Origin: an uncultured Planococcus sp.
Lineage (GTDB): Bacteria; Bacillota; Bacilli; Bacillales_A; Planococcaceae
Length of the DNA: 64,000 bases
Reading direction: 5' to 3'
NCBI GenBank assembly: GCA_947502505.1
Contig: CANNAE010000002.1
Span: forward strand, 62,001-126,000
The notes beneath the pieces are model-generated. The model had not been told where the DNA came from. It made no database searches and was given only the letters and a program-made list of their open reading frames with translations. A program made the position numbers and the translations under genes. Positions 27,585 through 36,058 of this stretch are shown one piece after another (positions within the stretch are counted from its first letter, which is position 1; every line of letters begins with the position of its first letter).

Positions 27585-27613
27585 AAAAAGACCCTCTTCA
27601 GAAAGAAGAGGGC
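27585..27613 (-). terminator. Riboswitch terminator ahead of metY
   Basis: CCCTCTTC / GAAGAGGG stem followed by a T-run on the minus strand, between the SAM aptamer and metY. This is the expression platform: SAM binding should favour this hairpin and stop transcription. Confidence 0.9.
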
Positions 27614-27634
27614 CGTTATAGACGGATTTGCCTC

Positions 27635-27749
27635 CTCTTATCTTTCAGCGACGCAAATGCGCACTGTAGGATTTAGCACCTTTCCAGACATGAGCCTGTT
27701 GGTTGCCGGGCATCGTAGGGCCTATTCCCTCCGCCTCTCGTGATAAGAG
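27635..27749 (-). ncRNA. SAM-I riboswitch (S-box) controlling metY-metX
   Basis: On the minus strand CTCTTATCACGAGAGGCGGA starts the aptamer, followed by GGGA..GGCCC, GATGCCCGGCAACC, GGTGCTAAATCC and a closing GATAAGAG that pairs with the start. These are the S-box core elements (P1, kink-turn, P3, pseudoknot partner). Confidence 0.96.
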
Positions 27750-27776
27750 TATTCAGTTATTTTTTGCTTGAGGAAA

Positions 27777-27806
27777 AGTATAGAGTACATCCAGGTTTAA
27801 AGTCAA
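27777..27806 (-). promoter_or_regulatory. Promoter of the metY-metX operon
   Basis: TTGACT (27801-27806), 18-base spacer, TATACT (27777-27782) on the minus strand, 28 bases ahead of the aptamer. Confidence 0.8.
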
Positions 27807-27875
27807 GCATATTTTTCTAAAAATTTTAACTACTATTAAACGCAATTTTCCGCAAAACTTTTTTCACCAAACTTG

Positions 27876-27904
27876 TTGACTTTTTCTCTATTTCGAAATA
27901 GAGT
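27876..27904 (+). promoter_or_regulatory. Promoter of the metNIQ operon
   Basis: TTGACT, 17-base spacer, TAGAGT, 25 bases ahead of the second SAM aptamer. Confidence 0.75.
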
Positions 27905-27928
27905 AGGAATCACGAATTGAATAGCTTA

Positions 27929-28055
27929 CATCACTTTCTTATCCAGAGAAACCGAGGGACAGGCCCTATGACGTTTCGGCAGCAGATTCGCAAAACCGCG
28001 AAAACTGTGCTAATTCCTGCAAATGCTCTAGCATTTGGAAGATGAGAATGAGATG
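27929..28055 (+). ncRNA. SAM-I riboswitch (S-box) controlling metNIQ
   Basis: A 15-bp P1 (27929-27943 with 28041-28055, with two mismatches) encloses AGAG, GAGGGACAGGCCCTATGA, TTTCGGCAGC and TGCTAATTCCTGC. It is divergent from the metY riboswitch and the two aptamers differ in loop sequences, so they are not a recent duplication. Confidence 0.94.
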
Positions 28056-28069
28056 GTTTCATATTTTGG

Positions 28070-28112
28070 AGCCCTCTTTTTTCTTGCGTATAAGAAAAAA
28101 GAGGGCTTTTTG
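28070..28112 (+). terminator. Riboswitch terminator ahead of metN
   Basis: AGCCCTCTTTTTTCTT / AAGAAAAAAGAGGGCT, a perfect 16-bp stem followed by T5. Expression platform of the second S-box. Confidence 0.92.
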
Positions 28113-28180
28113 TTGTTATTTCAAGAAAGTGTTCGTTCGCACTCATTCGAATCGTTATTTGCAGCCGCAGGAGGGACACC

Positions 28181-29212
28181 ATGATTCAATTTGAAGCAGT
28201 CAAGAAAACGTATGTATCCGGCAAACAGCAAGTCCACGCACTCAATGGCATTGACTTGACCGTTGAAACCGGAGAGATCTACGGCGTCATCGGATTCAGC
28301 GGCGCAGGAAAAAGCTCGTTGATCCGCACGGTGAATTTGCTCGAGCGCCCGTCAACAGGACGCGTGCTTATCCACGGAGAAGATATTTCCACTTTAAGCG
28401 CACGCAAAATCCGCGACACGCGAAAAGATATCGGCATGATCTTCCAGCATTTCAATTTGCTGAACTCGAAGACCGTTCATCACAATATCGCGATGCCATT
28501 GCTGCTGGCCAAGACGCCAAAAGCGGAAATCGACCGGAAAGTATCTGAGCTGCTGGAATTTGTCGGGCTTGCCGACCAGGCTAAAAAATATCCCGATCAA
28601 TTATCCGGCGGCCAAAAGCAACGCATCGGCATCGCTAGAGCTTTGGCGACCAACCCGTCCATTCTTCTATGTGACGAAGCGACGTCTGCGCTTGATCCGC
28701 AGACGACCCAGTCCATCCTGGATCTGCTGCGCCGCATCAACAAAGAATACAATATCACCATCTTGCTCATCACCCATGAGATGGGTGTCATCCGTGAAAT
28801 TTGCGATAAAGTGGCCGTACTTGAAGAAGGCCGTGTCATCGAGCAAGGCAGCGTCTTCGAAGTTTTCACCAATCCCCAGCATGCGACGACCAAGCGTTTC
28901 GTCCGTTCTGTCATGAACGACGAATTGCCGGATTCCCTGCTGGAACAGATTCGCCAAAACGACGGGACGCGGCCGATCTACCGGGTCCAGTTTACGGGAG
29001 ATTCAGTCGGCCAGCCGTTCATGTCCCGGGTGTCCCGGGAATTCCAGCTCGATTTGAATGTGCTGTTCGGCAATATCACAGAACTTCAAGGCATTCCATA
29101 CGGGAATCTAATCGTGGAATTCGACGGTGCGCATAGCGAAATCGACTTGGCACTCGCCTCGATCCGGAAAGATAACATCCAAATAGAGGAGGTGCAGCAA
29201 TATGCAGGTTGA
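28181..29212 (+). CDS. metN: Methionine ABC transporter ATP-binding protein
   Basis: 343 residues: Walker A GFSGAGKSS, ABC signature LSGGQKQR, Walker B ILLCDEATSALD, then a C-terminal NIL/ACT-like domain (about 265-340) that senses methionine in MetN proteins. It powers import of methionine by MetI and MetQ. ATG 28181 has AGGAGGG. The gene overlaps metI by 11 bases. Confidence 0.95.
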   Translation: MIQFEAVKKTYVSGKQQVHALNGIDLTVETGEIYGVIGFSGAGKSSLIRTVNLLERPSTGRVLIHGEDISTLSARKIRDTRKDIGMIFQHFNLLNSKTVHHNIAMPLLLAKTPKAEIDRKVSELLEFVGLADQAKKYPDQLSGGQKQRIGIARALATNPSILLCDEATSALDPQTTQSILDLLRRINKEYNITILLITHEMGVIREICDKVAVLEEGRVIEQGSVFEVFTNPQHATTKRFVRSVMNDELPDSLLEQIRQNDGTRPIYRVQFTGDSVGQPFMSRVSREFQLDLNVLFGNITELQGIPYGNLIVEFDGAHSEIDLALASIRKDNIQIEEVQQYAG

Positions 29213-29852
29213 TCAATCGCAAATCTTAGAAGCTTTATGGGAAACACTTTACATGACAGGTGCTTCATTCGTTTTCTCGCTCTTCATCGGCTTGCCGCTC
29301 GGCATCTTGCTGGTCGTCACAAGAAAAGGGCATCTGCTCGAAAACGAAGCTGTCTTCAATGTATTGAACATCGTCATCAATATTTTCCGTTCGGTTCCGT
29401 TCATCATCTTGATGGTCGCCATCATTCCATTGACGCGCATCATTGTCGGCACATCGATCGGCACAGCCGCAGCCATCGTCCCGCTAGTATTTTACGCGGG
29501 GCCATATATCGCCCGGCTCATCGAGAACTCATTGCTTGAAGTCGATAAAGGCGTCATCGAAGCAGCCCAGGCGATGGGCGCTTCACCTGGGCAAATCATT
29601 TTCCGCTTCCTGATTCCGGAAGCGCTCAGCTCCCTCGTGCTGGCATTGACCATCGCCATCGTCGGCTTGATCGGTGCATCCGCCATGGCGGGTGCCATCG
29701 GGGGCGGCGGGCTTGGCGACTTGGCCATCACTTATGGCTACCAGCGCTTCGACACCTTGGTCATGCTATTGACGGTTGCCATTCTCGTCGTCTTGGTACA
29801 AGGCGTCCAATCAGTCGGCAACTTGATGTCGCGCAGAGTACGCCGCAGTTAA
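29202..29852 (+). CDS. metI: Methionine ABC transporter permease
   Basis: 216 residues with five membrane helices and the binding-protein-dependent permease EAA-type loop (EAAQAMGASPGQIIFRFLIPEA near 125-146). It is the channel subunit of the D/L-methionine importer. Its ATG lies inside the end of metN, indicating translational coupling. Confidence 0.95.
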   Translation: MQVDQSQILEALWETLYMTGASFVFSLFIGLPLGILLVVTRKGHLLENEAVFNVLNIVINIFRSVPFIILMVAIIPLTRIIVGTSIGTAAAIVPLVFYAGPYIARLIENSLLEVDKGVIEAAQAMGASPGQIIFRFLIPEALSSLVLALTIAIVGLIGASAMAGAIGGGGLGDLAITYGYQRFDTLVMLLTVAILVVLVQGVQSVGNLMSRRVRRS

Positions 29853-29907
29853 ATTCATTCGCATAAACTAAATCAATTATTATAAAAACCCATTGGAGGA
29901 TTTCAAC

Positions 29908-30741
29908 ATGAAAAAAATGACAGCACTTTTAGCAACAGCAGGATTAGCTACACTTCTTACCGCATGCGGAGACGACAGCTCAGCCGATGAAACCACGAAA
30001 GTAACACTTGGCATCAGCGGATCGGATACGACAATTTGGGATTATGTTGGCGATAAAGCCGCAAAAGAAGGCATTGAACTCGACATCATCACTTTCTCGG
30101 ATTACGTAGCGCCGAACTTGGCACTTGCTGAAGGCGAACTCGATTTGAATGCATTCCAGACCATCTCGTATTTCGATGAATTTGTCGAAGAACACAATGT
30201 CGACATTGTGCCGATCGGCTCTACCGTCATTGCACCGATGGGCTTGTATTCCGATAAATACGAATCGATCGAAGAACTTCCAGAAGGCGCCCAAATCGCG
30301 ATGCCGAACGAAGCGACCAATATGGGCCGCGCCCTCCTATTGCTCGATGAATCTGGGCTCATCACTTTATCCGACGATGCCGGGTTGACCGGAACAGAAG
30401 AAGACATTATCGATAACCCGAAAAACATCGAAGTCGTCCCGATGACTTCGGCGCACACACCGCGTGCAATGGCTGATGTGGCAGCTTCCATCGTCAATAA
30501 CGGCATCGCCGTAGATGCTGGATTGAATCCAACAGAAGATCCAATTGCCCGTGAAAGCGATACGGCGAAACCTTATATCAACTTGATCGCCGCACAAGAA
30601 GGCCAGGAAGACAATGAAGCGTATCAGCGCATTGTTGAATTGTACCAAGAAGAAGACACTGCTGAATTTGTCATCGAGCATACAGAAGGTGCCCAAATCC
30701 CGACTTTCGTTCCGGTTGAAGAACTAGTCGATTACCAATAA
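29908..30741 (+). CDS. metQ: Methionine-binding lipoprotein
   Basis: 277 residues with a lipoprotein signal peptide whose lipobox is LLTAC (Cys20), then an NlpA-type binding domain (TLGISGSDTTIWDYV, ANLALAEGELDLNAFQ, AMPNEATNMGRALLLL). It captures methionine at the outer membrane face for MetNI. The ATG at 29908 follows TTGGAGG; an upstream in-frame start lacks a ribosome site. Confidence 0.94.
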   Translation: MKKMTALLATAGLATLLTACGDDSSADETTKVTLGISGSDTTIWDYVGDKAAKEGIELDIITFSDYVAPNLALAEGELDLNAFQTISYFDEFVEEHNVDIVPIGSTVIAPMGLYSDKYESIEELPEGAQIAMPNEATNMGRALLLLDESGLITLSDDAGLTGTEEDIIDNPKNIEVVPMTSAHTPRAMADVAASIVNNGIAVDAGLNPTEDPIARESDTAKPYINLIAAQEGQEDNEAYQRIVELYQEEDTAEFVIEHTEGAQIPTFVPVEELVDYQ

Positions 30742-30803
30742 GGCCAAAGCCAGCCTTACAGTCCAGTACGCCAGAAGGACATTCCATTCGAGGGGGACAT
30801 CAC

Positions 30804-32009
30804 ATGACCATTATTACGGAAGCGCGCGAGACGATTACCGAATCGATCGAAAAAAACCGTGCCCAATATTTACGCATCAGCCACGCCATCCATGAAAATC
30901 CGGAAATCGGCAACGAAGAAGTCTTTGCGAGCGGGCTATTGACCGGATTGCTCGAAGAAGCCGGATTTCAAGTAGAAGATGGAGTAGCCGGCCATCACAC
31001 CGCCTTTTACGCTGTCCACGACAGCCATAAGCCCGGGCCGACCATCGCTTTTCTCGCTGAATACGACGCCTTGCCGGGCATCGGCCATGCATGCGGACAT
31101 AATATTATCGGCACGACCAGCATCGCAGCCGCCATTGCACTCAGCAAGACCTTGGAATTGACTGGCGGCCGTGTCGTCGTCCTTGGCACCCCCGCTGAAG
31201 AAGGCGGGCCAAATGGCAGCGCGAAAGGAAGTTTCGTCAAACACGGGCTGCTTGAAAAAATTGATGCCGCATTAATGCTTCACCCTTCAGGAAATTCGGC
31301 AGTTACCGGCCCTTCGCTTGCCGTTGATCCCTTGAGTTTTCATTTCTACGGCAAGCCTGCCCATGCTGCGGGGTCTCCCGAAAAAGGCATCAATGCCCTC
31401 GATGCTGTCCTGCAATTGTTCAATGGCATCAATGCCCTTCGCCAGCAATTGCCGGATGATGCACGGGTACACGGCATCATTACGCACGGAGGCGATGCGC
31501 CGAACATTATCCCAGAATACGCTTCCGCCCGCTTTTATATCCGCGGCGATTCCTGGAAGAAAACAGCCGAGACGTCGAAAAAAATACGGGCCATCGCTGA
31601 AGGCGCAGCCCTTGCAACAGGCGCCCGTGTCGAAATCGAACGTTTCCAGAATGAAGTGAAAGACCTCGTCATCACGCCTGAACTCGATGAAATTCTCAAA
31701 GCTGAACTCGAAACACTGGGCGATAAAGTAGCCGACTCGCGCATTTCCGGGCTCGGATCGACTGATGCCGGCAATATCAGCTACGAAGTGCCGACTGCCC
31801 ACGGCTATATCAAAATCGGGCCGGAAAGCCTCATTGCCCATACCGAAGAATTCCGTGAAGCCGCCCGCTCCAAAGCAGGCGATGAAGCTTTGATCAGAGG
31901 CGCGAAAGCATTGGCACAAACCGGTTACCGCTTGCTGACTGAACACACTTTATTGGCACAAGTCAAACAAGCCCACATCCGCTCACTTGCCACCAAGCAA
32001 CAAGATTGA
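30804..32009 (+). CDS. M20 family amidohydrolase in the methionine operon
   Basis: 401 residues of the M20 peptidase/aminoacylase fold (ACY1L2-like): metal ligands in HACGHN (near 92-97) and PAEEGG (near 130), then a dimerisation domain with GKPAHAAGSPEKG. It starts 62 bases after metQ without a terminator, so the S-box should control it too. It may release amino acids from N-acyl or peptide forms, perhaps N-acyl-methionine; this is inference from operon context. GAGGGGG precedes ATG 30804. Confidence 0.86.
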   Translation: MTIITEARETITESIEKNRAQYLRISHAIHENPEIGNEEVFASGLLTGLLEEAGFQVEDGVAGHHTAFYAVHDSHKPGPTIAFLAEYDALPGIGHACGHNIIGTTSIAAAIALSKTLELTGGRVVVLGTPAEEGGPNGSAKGSFVKHGLLEKIDAALMLHPSGNSAVTGPSLAVDPLSFHFYGKPAHAAGSPEKGINALDAVLQLFNGINALRQQLPDDARVHGIITHGGDAPNIIPEYASARFYIRGDSWKKTAETSKKIRAIAEGAALATGARVEIERFQNEVKDLVITPELDEILKAELETLGDKVADSRISGLGSTDAGNISYEVPTAHGYIKIGPESLIAHTEEFREAARSKAGDEALIRGAKALAQTGYRLLTEHTLLAQVKQAHIRSLATKQQD

Positions 32010-32234
32010 AGTGTAAGAAGTCGTATTTTCCAAAGCTTATCGCTCGCTTTCCGTGGGCTCGCGCCCAAGCCTCCTCAGCCGCTGCGCGTCTTGCGGGGTC
32101 TCGGTCGTCTCGCTGATCCACCGGAGTCGAGCGAACGCTTCTCCAAATACTGAGATAGTCCTTTGATTTTTTATTATAGAAAGGATGATCGCCTTTTTAA
32201 TTCATTGTAGATTACAGACTTCTTCAACACATTG
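32010..32234 (+). repeat. Intergenic repeat copy B, left end missing (about 225 bp)
   Basis: Starts right after the amidohydrolase stop with TAAGAAGTCGTATTTTCC and ends CTTCTTCAACACATTG next to a terminator. It matches copies A, C and D but lacks the first 15-20 bases (CAGGCTGTCGAGAAAG) and the left-hand terminator. It appears to be a version that lost one end by deletion. Confidence 0.85.
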
Positions 32235-32265
32235 AAAAACCAGCGCCCCGGCGCTGGTTTTTCAA
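32232..32265 (+). terminator. Terminator right of repeat B
   Basis: TTGAAAAACCAGCGCC / GGCGCTGGTTTTTCAA with essentially no loop beyond the centre (CC-GG). It ends the metNIQ-amidohydrolase transcript after the repeat. Confidence 0.88.
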
Positions 32266-32320
32266 TATATTTCGAGTTTCGTGTTAAAATGGAGACATTC
32301 TATACATAGGAGGCTTTACC

Positions 32321-33538
32321 ATGATCGAAAAATTAATCGAACGCTTGGTCCGCTATGCCAAAATCGACACGCAATCCGATTTTGAAAATGATGCAACGCC
32401 CTCAACTCCCGGTCAATGGGATCTGCTAGCTGAACTGGAAAAAGAAATGAAAAACATCGGCTTAGAAGAAGTTGAAGTCGATGAGCACGGCTATTTGTTT
32501 GGCACCTTGCCGCCGACTACGGAACAGCAGCGCCCTGTCATCGGTTTTCTGGCGCATGTCGATACGGCAACTGACTTTACCGGCAAAGGCGTCAATCCCC
32601 AGCGCATTGAAAATTACGATGGGAAAGACATTCCGCTGAACGACAAAGTGACGATGAAAACGGCTGATTTCCCGGCTCTGCAAAATTACATCGGCCACAC
32701 TTTAATCACAACAGATGGCACGACCTTACTTGGTGCCGACAACAAGGCAGGCATTGCTGAAATCATGACAGCGATGGAATACTTGATCGAACATCCTGAA
32801 ATCGAGCACGGCAAGATTCGCGTCGGCTTCACGCCGGATGAGGAAATCGGCCGTGGCCCGCATAAATTTGATGTCGACCGTTTCGGTGCCGATTATGCAT
32901 ATACAATGGACGGCGGTCCGCTTGGCGAACTTCAATACGAGAGCTTCAATGCCGCAAGCGCTAAACTGACCGTCCACGGAACGAGCGTCCATCCAGGTTC
33001 GGCAAAAGACAAACTGGTCAATGCCATCACGGTGGCCACCCGCTTCCAAGCGGAAATGCCTGCCGACGAAGTACCCGAGAAAACAGAAGGCTATGAAGGT
33101 TTTATCCATTTGAACAAATTCAACGGTTCTGTCGAGCAAGCAGTGCTCCAATACCTTGTGCGCGATTTCGATAAGGGCAAATTCGAAGCGAAAAAACGCC
33201 ATATGGAACAAGTAGCGGCTGACTTGCAAGAAGAGTTCGGGAAAGAAGCCATCGAACTCGTGCTCGAAGACCAATACTATAATATGCGCGAGAAAATCGA
33301 GCCAGTTATGGAAATCGTCGACCAGGCAGAACAAGCGATGAAGACAGTGGCAATCTCACCTGATATCCTGCCTATTCGAGGCGGCACAGATGGTTCCCAA
33401 CTATCTTATATGGGCTTGCCAACTCCGAATATCTTTACGGGCGGCGAAAACTATCATGGCAAGTTCGAGTTCATTTCTGCTGAAAACATGGAAAAAGCCA
33501 CTCGAGTGATCGTAGAAGTCGCAAAAACCGCAAAATAA
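32321..33538 (+). CDS. pepT: Peptidase T (tripeptide aminopeptidase)
   Basis: 405 residues of the M20B family with zinc motifs HVDTATDF (near 79), [10 protein letters not shown] (near 140) and [10 protein letters not shown] (near 173). PepT removes the N-terminal residue from tripeptides in the cytoplasm. ATG 32321 has AGGAGG. It is separated from the methionine operon by repeat B and its terminator, and followed by repeat C. Confidence 0.93.
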   Translation: MIEKLIERLVRYAKIDTQSDFENDATPSTPGQWDLLAELEKEMKNIGLEEVEVDEHGYLFGTLPPTTEQQRPVIGFLAHVDTATDFTGKGVNPQRIENYDGKDIPLNDKVTMKTADFPALQNYIGHTLITTDGTTLLGADNKAGIAEIMTAMEYLIEHPEIEHGKIRVGFTPDEEIGRGPHKFDVDRFGADYAYTMDGGPLGELQYESFNAASAKLTVHGTSVHPGSAKDKLVNAITVATRFQAEMPADEVPEKTEGYEGFIHLNKFNGSVEQAVLQYLVRDFDKGKFEAKKRHMEQVAADLQEEFGKEAIELVLEDQYYNMREKIEPVMEIVDQAEQAMKTVAISPDILPIRGGTDGSQLSYMGLPTPNIFTGGENYHGKFEFISAENMEKATRVIVEVAKTAK

Positions 33539-33589
33539 TTGATTTTCCCTACCCATTTCCCGGGAAATCTTTTCTATGCAATTCCACAT

Positions 33590-33622
33590 AAAAAAGCAGC
33601 GGCCTTGTGCCGCTGCTTTTTG
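33590..33622 (+). terminator. Terminator copy 1 flanking repeat C
   Basis: AAAAAAGCAGCGGC, loop CTTGT, GCCGCTGCTTTTTG. Its 33 bases recur identically at 33862-33894, and it abuts the left end of repeat C exactly. It ends the pepT transcript. Confidence 0.93.
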
Positions 33623-33861
33623 CAGGCTGTCGAGAAAGGTAATAAGTCGTATTTTCCGAAGCTTACCGCACGACTCCGTGGGCTCGCTCCCAAGCCTCCT
33701 CAGTCGCTTTGCGCCTTGCGGGGTCTCGGTCGTCTCGCTGATCCACAGGAGTCGAGCGAACGCTTCTCCAAATACTAAGACATTTCGTTAATTTTTTTCA
33801 TTGTGAGATAGTGTCACATTCTTTTATTAAATAGATGATTATAAACTTCTTCAACACTCTG
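33623..33861 (+). repeat. Intergenic terminator-flanked repeat, copy C (239 bp)
   Basis: Complete copy from CAGGCTGTCGAGAAAG to CTTCAACACTCTG. It carries the shared blocks AAGCTTACCGC, GCCTCCTC, TGCGGGGTCTC and GAGCGAACGCTTCTCCAAAT. Identical 33-bp direct repeats abut both ends. It lies between convergent pepT and lipA. No coding potential. Confidence 0.9.
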
Positions 33862-33894
33862 AAAAAAGCAGCGGCCTTGTGCCGCTGCTTTTTG
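33862..33894 (-). terminator. Terminator copy 2 flanking repeat C
   Basis: Exact copy of 33590-33622, serving the leftward lipM-lipA transcript that ends at 33941. Confidence 0.93.
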
Positions 33895-33940
33895 TGTACT
33901 CAAAGTACACAGCTCTGTTCGCCTATTATCGTTACTCTTA

Positions 33941-34885
33941 TCAAAACTCGATGCGATCGATTTTTGCGCCAGTCGATTCGACGCCTTTCATGTATTTGAT
34001 GCGTTTCTGGACAGCGGTTTCGTTCACTTGCTCATCCGCATGGTATGAAGAACGCACCATCGGGCCGGCCTCGCAATGCTTGAATCCCTTGGCCAATGCG
34101 ATTTCCTTTAATTCCTGGAACTCGTCCGGATGGTAATAGCGGACCACATCCAAATGCTTCAATGTCGGCTGCAAATACTGGCCGATCGTCATAATATCGA
34201 CTTTGTGCGCCAACAGGTCGTCCATCGCTTCGATAATCTCTTCTTTCGTTTCCCCAAGCCCGACCATGATGCTCGATTTGGTCGGCACATGCGGTGCGAT
34301 TTCCTTGACCCGCAATAGCAATTCCAGTGAACGGTCATAGGTCGCTCTCGCACGGACGCGTTTTGTCAGGCGCCGCACCGTTTCGATATTGTGGTTGAAA
34401 ATATCCGGCTCGCTGCTCATTAGCATATGCAAGCTTTCGTAATCACCTTTCATATCGGACGGCAAAATCTCGACGGTGGTTTCAGGCATTTTGCGGTGGA
34501 TCGCACGCACTGTCTCCGCAAAAACCGCAGCCCCGCCGTCTTTCAAATCATCCCGGGCAACCGCTGTTACGACCACATGTTTCAAGTTCATGATTTCCGT
34601 GGATTCTGCAACGCGCTCCGGCTCGCCCCAGTCCAGTTCATTCGGAAGCCCAGTCTTCACGGCGCAAAAACGGCACGCTCTTGTACATGTGTCTCCCAAG
34701 ATCATGAATGTCGCAGTGCGGCGTTCGCTCCAGCATTCATGGATATTCGGGCATCTTGCCTCTTCGCATACGGTATTCAATTTTTTCTCGCGCATCAATT
34801 TCTTCAGATCATTATAAGTTTCATTTGTGTTTAATTTCACTTTCAGCCATTCGGGTTTACGTTCACGCTGCTTTGTTTTCGTCAT
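33941..34885 (-). CDS. lipA: Lipoyl synthase
   Basis: 314 residues: the auxiliary cluster motif [13 protein letters not shown] (near 45-57) and the radical-SAM motif CTRACRFC (near 72-79). It inserts two sulfur atoms into octanoyl groups on lipoyl domains. The ATG at 34885 overlaps the lipM stop (ATGA), so the two are translationally coupled. A longer frame from 34924 would run inside lipM and is rejected. The transcript starts beyond a TPP riboswitch. Confidence 0.96.
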   Translation of the reverse strand: MTKTKQRERKPEWLKVKLNTNETYNDLKKLMREKKLNTVCEEARCPNIHECWSERRTATFMILGDTCTRACRFCAVKTGLPNELDWGEPERVAESTEIMNLKHVVVTAVARDDLKDGGAAVFAETVRAIHRKMPETTVEILPSDMKGDYESLHMLMSSEPDIFNHNIETVRRLTKRVRARATYDRSLELLLRVKEIAPHVPTKSSIMVGLGETKEEIIEAMDDLLAHKVDIMTIGQYLQPTLKHLDVVRYYHPDEFQELKEIALAKGFKHCEAGPMVRSSYHADEQVNETAVQKRIKYMKGVESTGAKIDRIEF

Positions 34886-35718
34886 CGCATAAGTTCCCCT
34901 TTCTCTTCTCGTCTGTGGTTCCATTGTTCGCTCGCGTATTTGGCTTCGAGCACGCGCACTTCTTCCAGAAGTTCAGCCGGCGGTTCGAATTTTTCCAAAC
35001 GGATGCCAAGCCCTGTCTCGAACCCTAGCTTGAAAGCGTTCTGGGCTTCTTCCAGGCTAACCGGTCTCCCGATCAATTCGTTGATGGCTACGGCGCGTGT
35101 CCGGAACGCTTCGCGCGCCCTTTCTTTTACGGCTTCGCTCGGGTAGACGAACAGTTCAAACAAGCGGTTTTCATCTAGCTCGAGCGGAATCGAGCCGTGC
35201 TGCAAAATGATGCCTTGCTTTCTTGTCTGTGCGCTGCCGGCCGCTTTGCGTCCAGCAACCGTCAACTCATGCCAGGATGGTTCCTCGAAGCAGACTGCGG
35301 AAGCATTTTTCGAACGCTTTGTTTCTGCCGCAAGCTGTGCCTGGATCCCCAAATTGCGATAGCCTTCGATTAGCCCGCGTGAAATGACCAAATACGCTTC
35401 TTTCACTGATTTTGGCATGGAAGGATGTTGTTCCGGAATGACTACGCTATAAGTGAGCTCCTGGTCGTGAAGTACAGCTTTTCCGCCTGTCTGTCTCCTG
35501 ACTAAAGGAACGCCTAATTGCGCAGCTCGTTCGAGATCAATGCTGCCGTTCAGTTTCTGGAAAAAACCTACCGAAATTCCGGCTGGCGCCCAAGCGTAAA
35601 ACCTAAGGATCGGTTTCATGCCAGTCTTGCGCTGCCAGTTCATCAAGGCTTCATCCATTGCCATATTGTAGGACGGGGTGCAAACTCCCGATTCCATATA
35701 GCCCCATGTTTCTTCCAA
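34882..35718 (-). CDS. lipM: Octanoyltransferase LipM (lipoate ligase fold)
   Basis: 278 residues of the biotin/lipoate ligase fold: [20 protein letters not shown] (near 73-92) and [19 protein letters not shown] with the likely acyl-thioester cysteine at C143. Size and cysteine match Bacillus LipM, which moves octanoate from ACP to GcvH. The alternative LipL is less likely given the lipA partner. The start is TTG at 35718 behind GAGGAG. It is the first gene after the TPP riboswitch. Confidence 0.86.
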   Translation of the reverse strand: MEETWGYMESGVCTPSYNMAMDEALMNWQRKTGMKPILRFYAWAPAGISVGFFQKLNGSIDLERAAQLGVPLVRRQTGGKAVLHDQELTYSVVIPEQHPSMPKSVKEAYLVISRGLIEGYRNLGIQAQLAAETKRSKNASAVCFEEPSWHELTVAGRKAAGSAQTRKQGIILQHGSIPLELDENRLFELFVYPSEAVKERAREAFRTRAVAINELIGRPVSLEEAQNAFKLGFETGLGIRLEKFEPPAELLEEVRVLEAKYASEQWNHRREEKGELMR

Positions 35719-35767
35719 AATACCTCAACTCCTCTCGACTTATACACGACTCCCAACTGCACAAAAA

Positions 35768-35796
35768 AACACCGCTTTCCCATGGGGAAGCGGTGT
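35768..35796 (-). terminator. TPP riboswitch terminator ahead of lipM
   Basis: ACACCGCTT / AAGCGGTGT stem extended by GGGG-type pairs, followed on the minus strand by T7. It lies between the TPP aptamer and lipM. A GCATAC/GTATGC pair just upstream could form the competing structure. Confidence 0.9.
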
Positions 35797-35821
35797 ATGC
35801 AGTCAATAAGGAAGCATACGT

Positions 35822-35913
35822 ACCACTTCCCTACGCTGGCATGGTCCAGATCAGGTTCAAGGGGTCCAAGCATTCGCTCGTCTCAGCCAGTCGGTTCCGG
35901 CTCCCCCAGTGGT
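35822..35913 (-). ncRNA. TPP riboswitch (THI box) upstream of lipM-lipA
   Basis: On the minus strand ACCACTGGGGGAGCC, GGCTGAGACGAG, GACCCCTTGAACCTGATCTGG, GCCAGCGTAGGGAAGTGGT, read as separate conserved blocks. All hallmarks of the THI element are present: CUGAGA, ACCUGAU and GCGNAGGGAAG with closing P1. No thiamine gene follows; the next gene is lipM. Confidence 0.95.
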
Positions 35914-36010
35914 CAGCTATGTATAGTTCTCCTAGAGCTTACCATTTTCACAAAAAAATCTCAATATACAAAATAGTTTTTTTATCTTCTTTAAAACTTA
36001 GCTGGCATAT

Positions 36011-36058
36011 AAAAAACCAACTCTCCCATGGCCTGCTATGCAGTGAGGGAGAATTGGT
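36011..36058 (-). terminator. Terminator of the V4R-STAS gene
   Basis: AACCAATTCTCCC / GGGAGAGTTGGTT on the minus strand (one U-G wobble) with a 22-base apical region and following T-run. It abuts the stop codon. Confidence 0.8.

Noticed and set aside
31287..31946. 219-codon open frame antisense to the M20 amidohydrolase
   Set aside because: No start context and a composition typical of antisense frames in a mid-GC genome.
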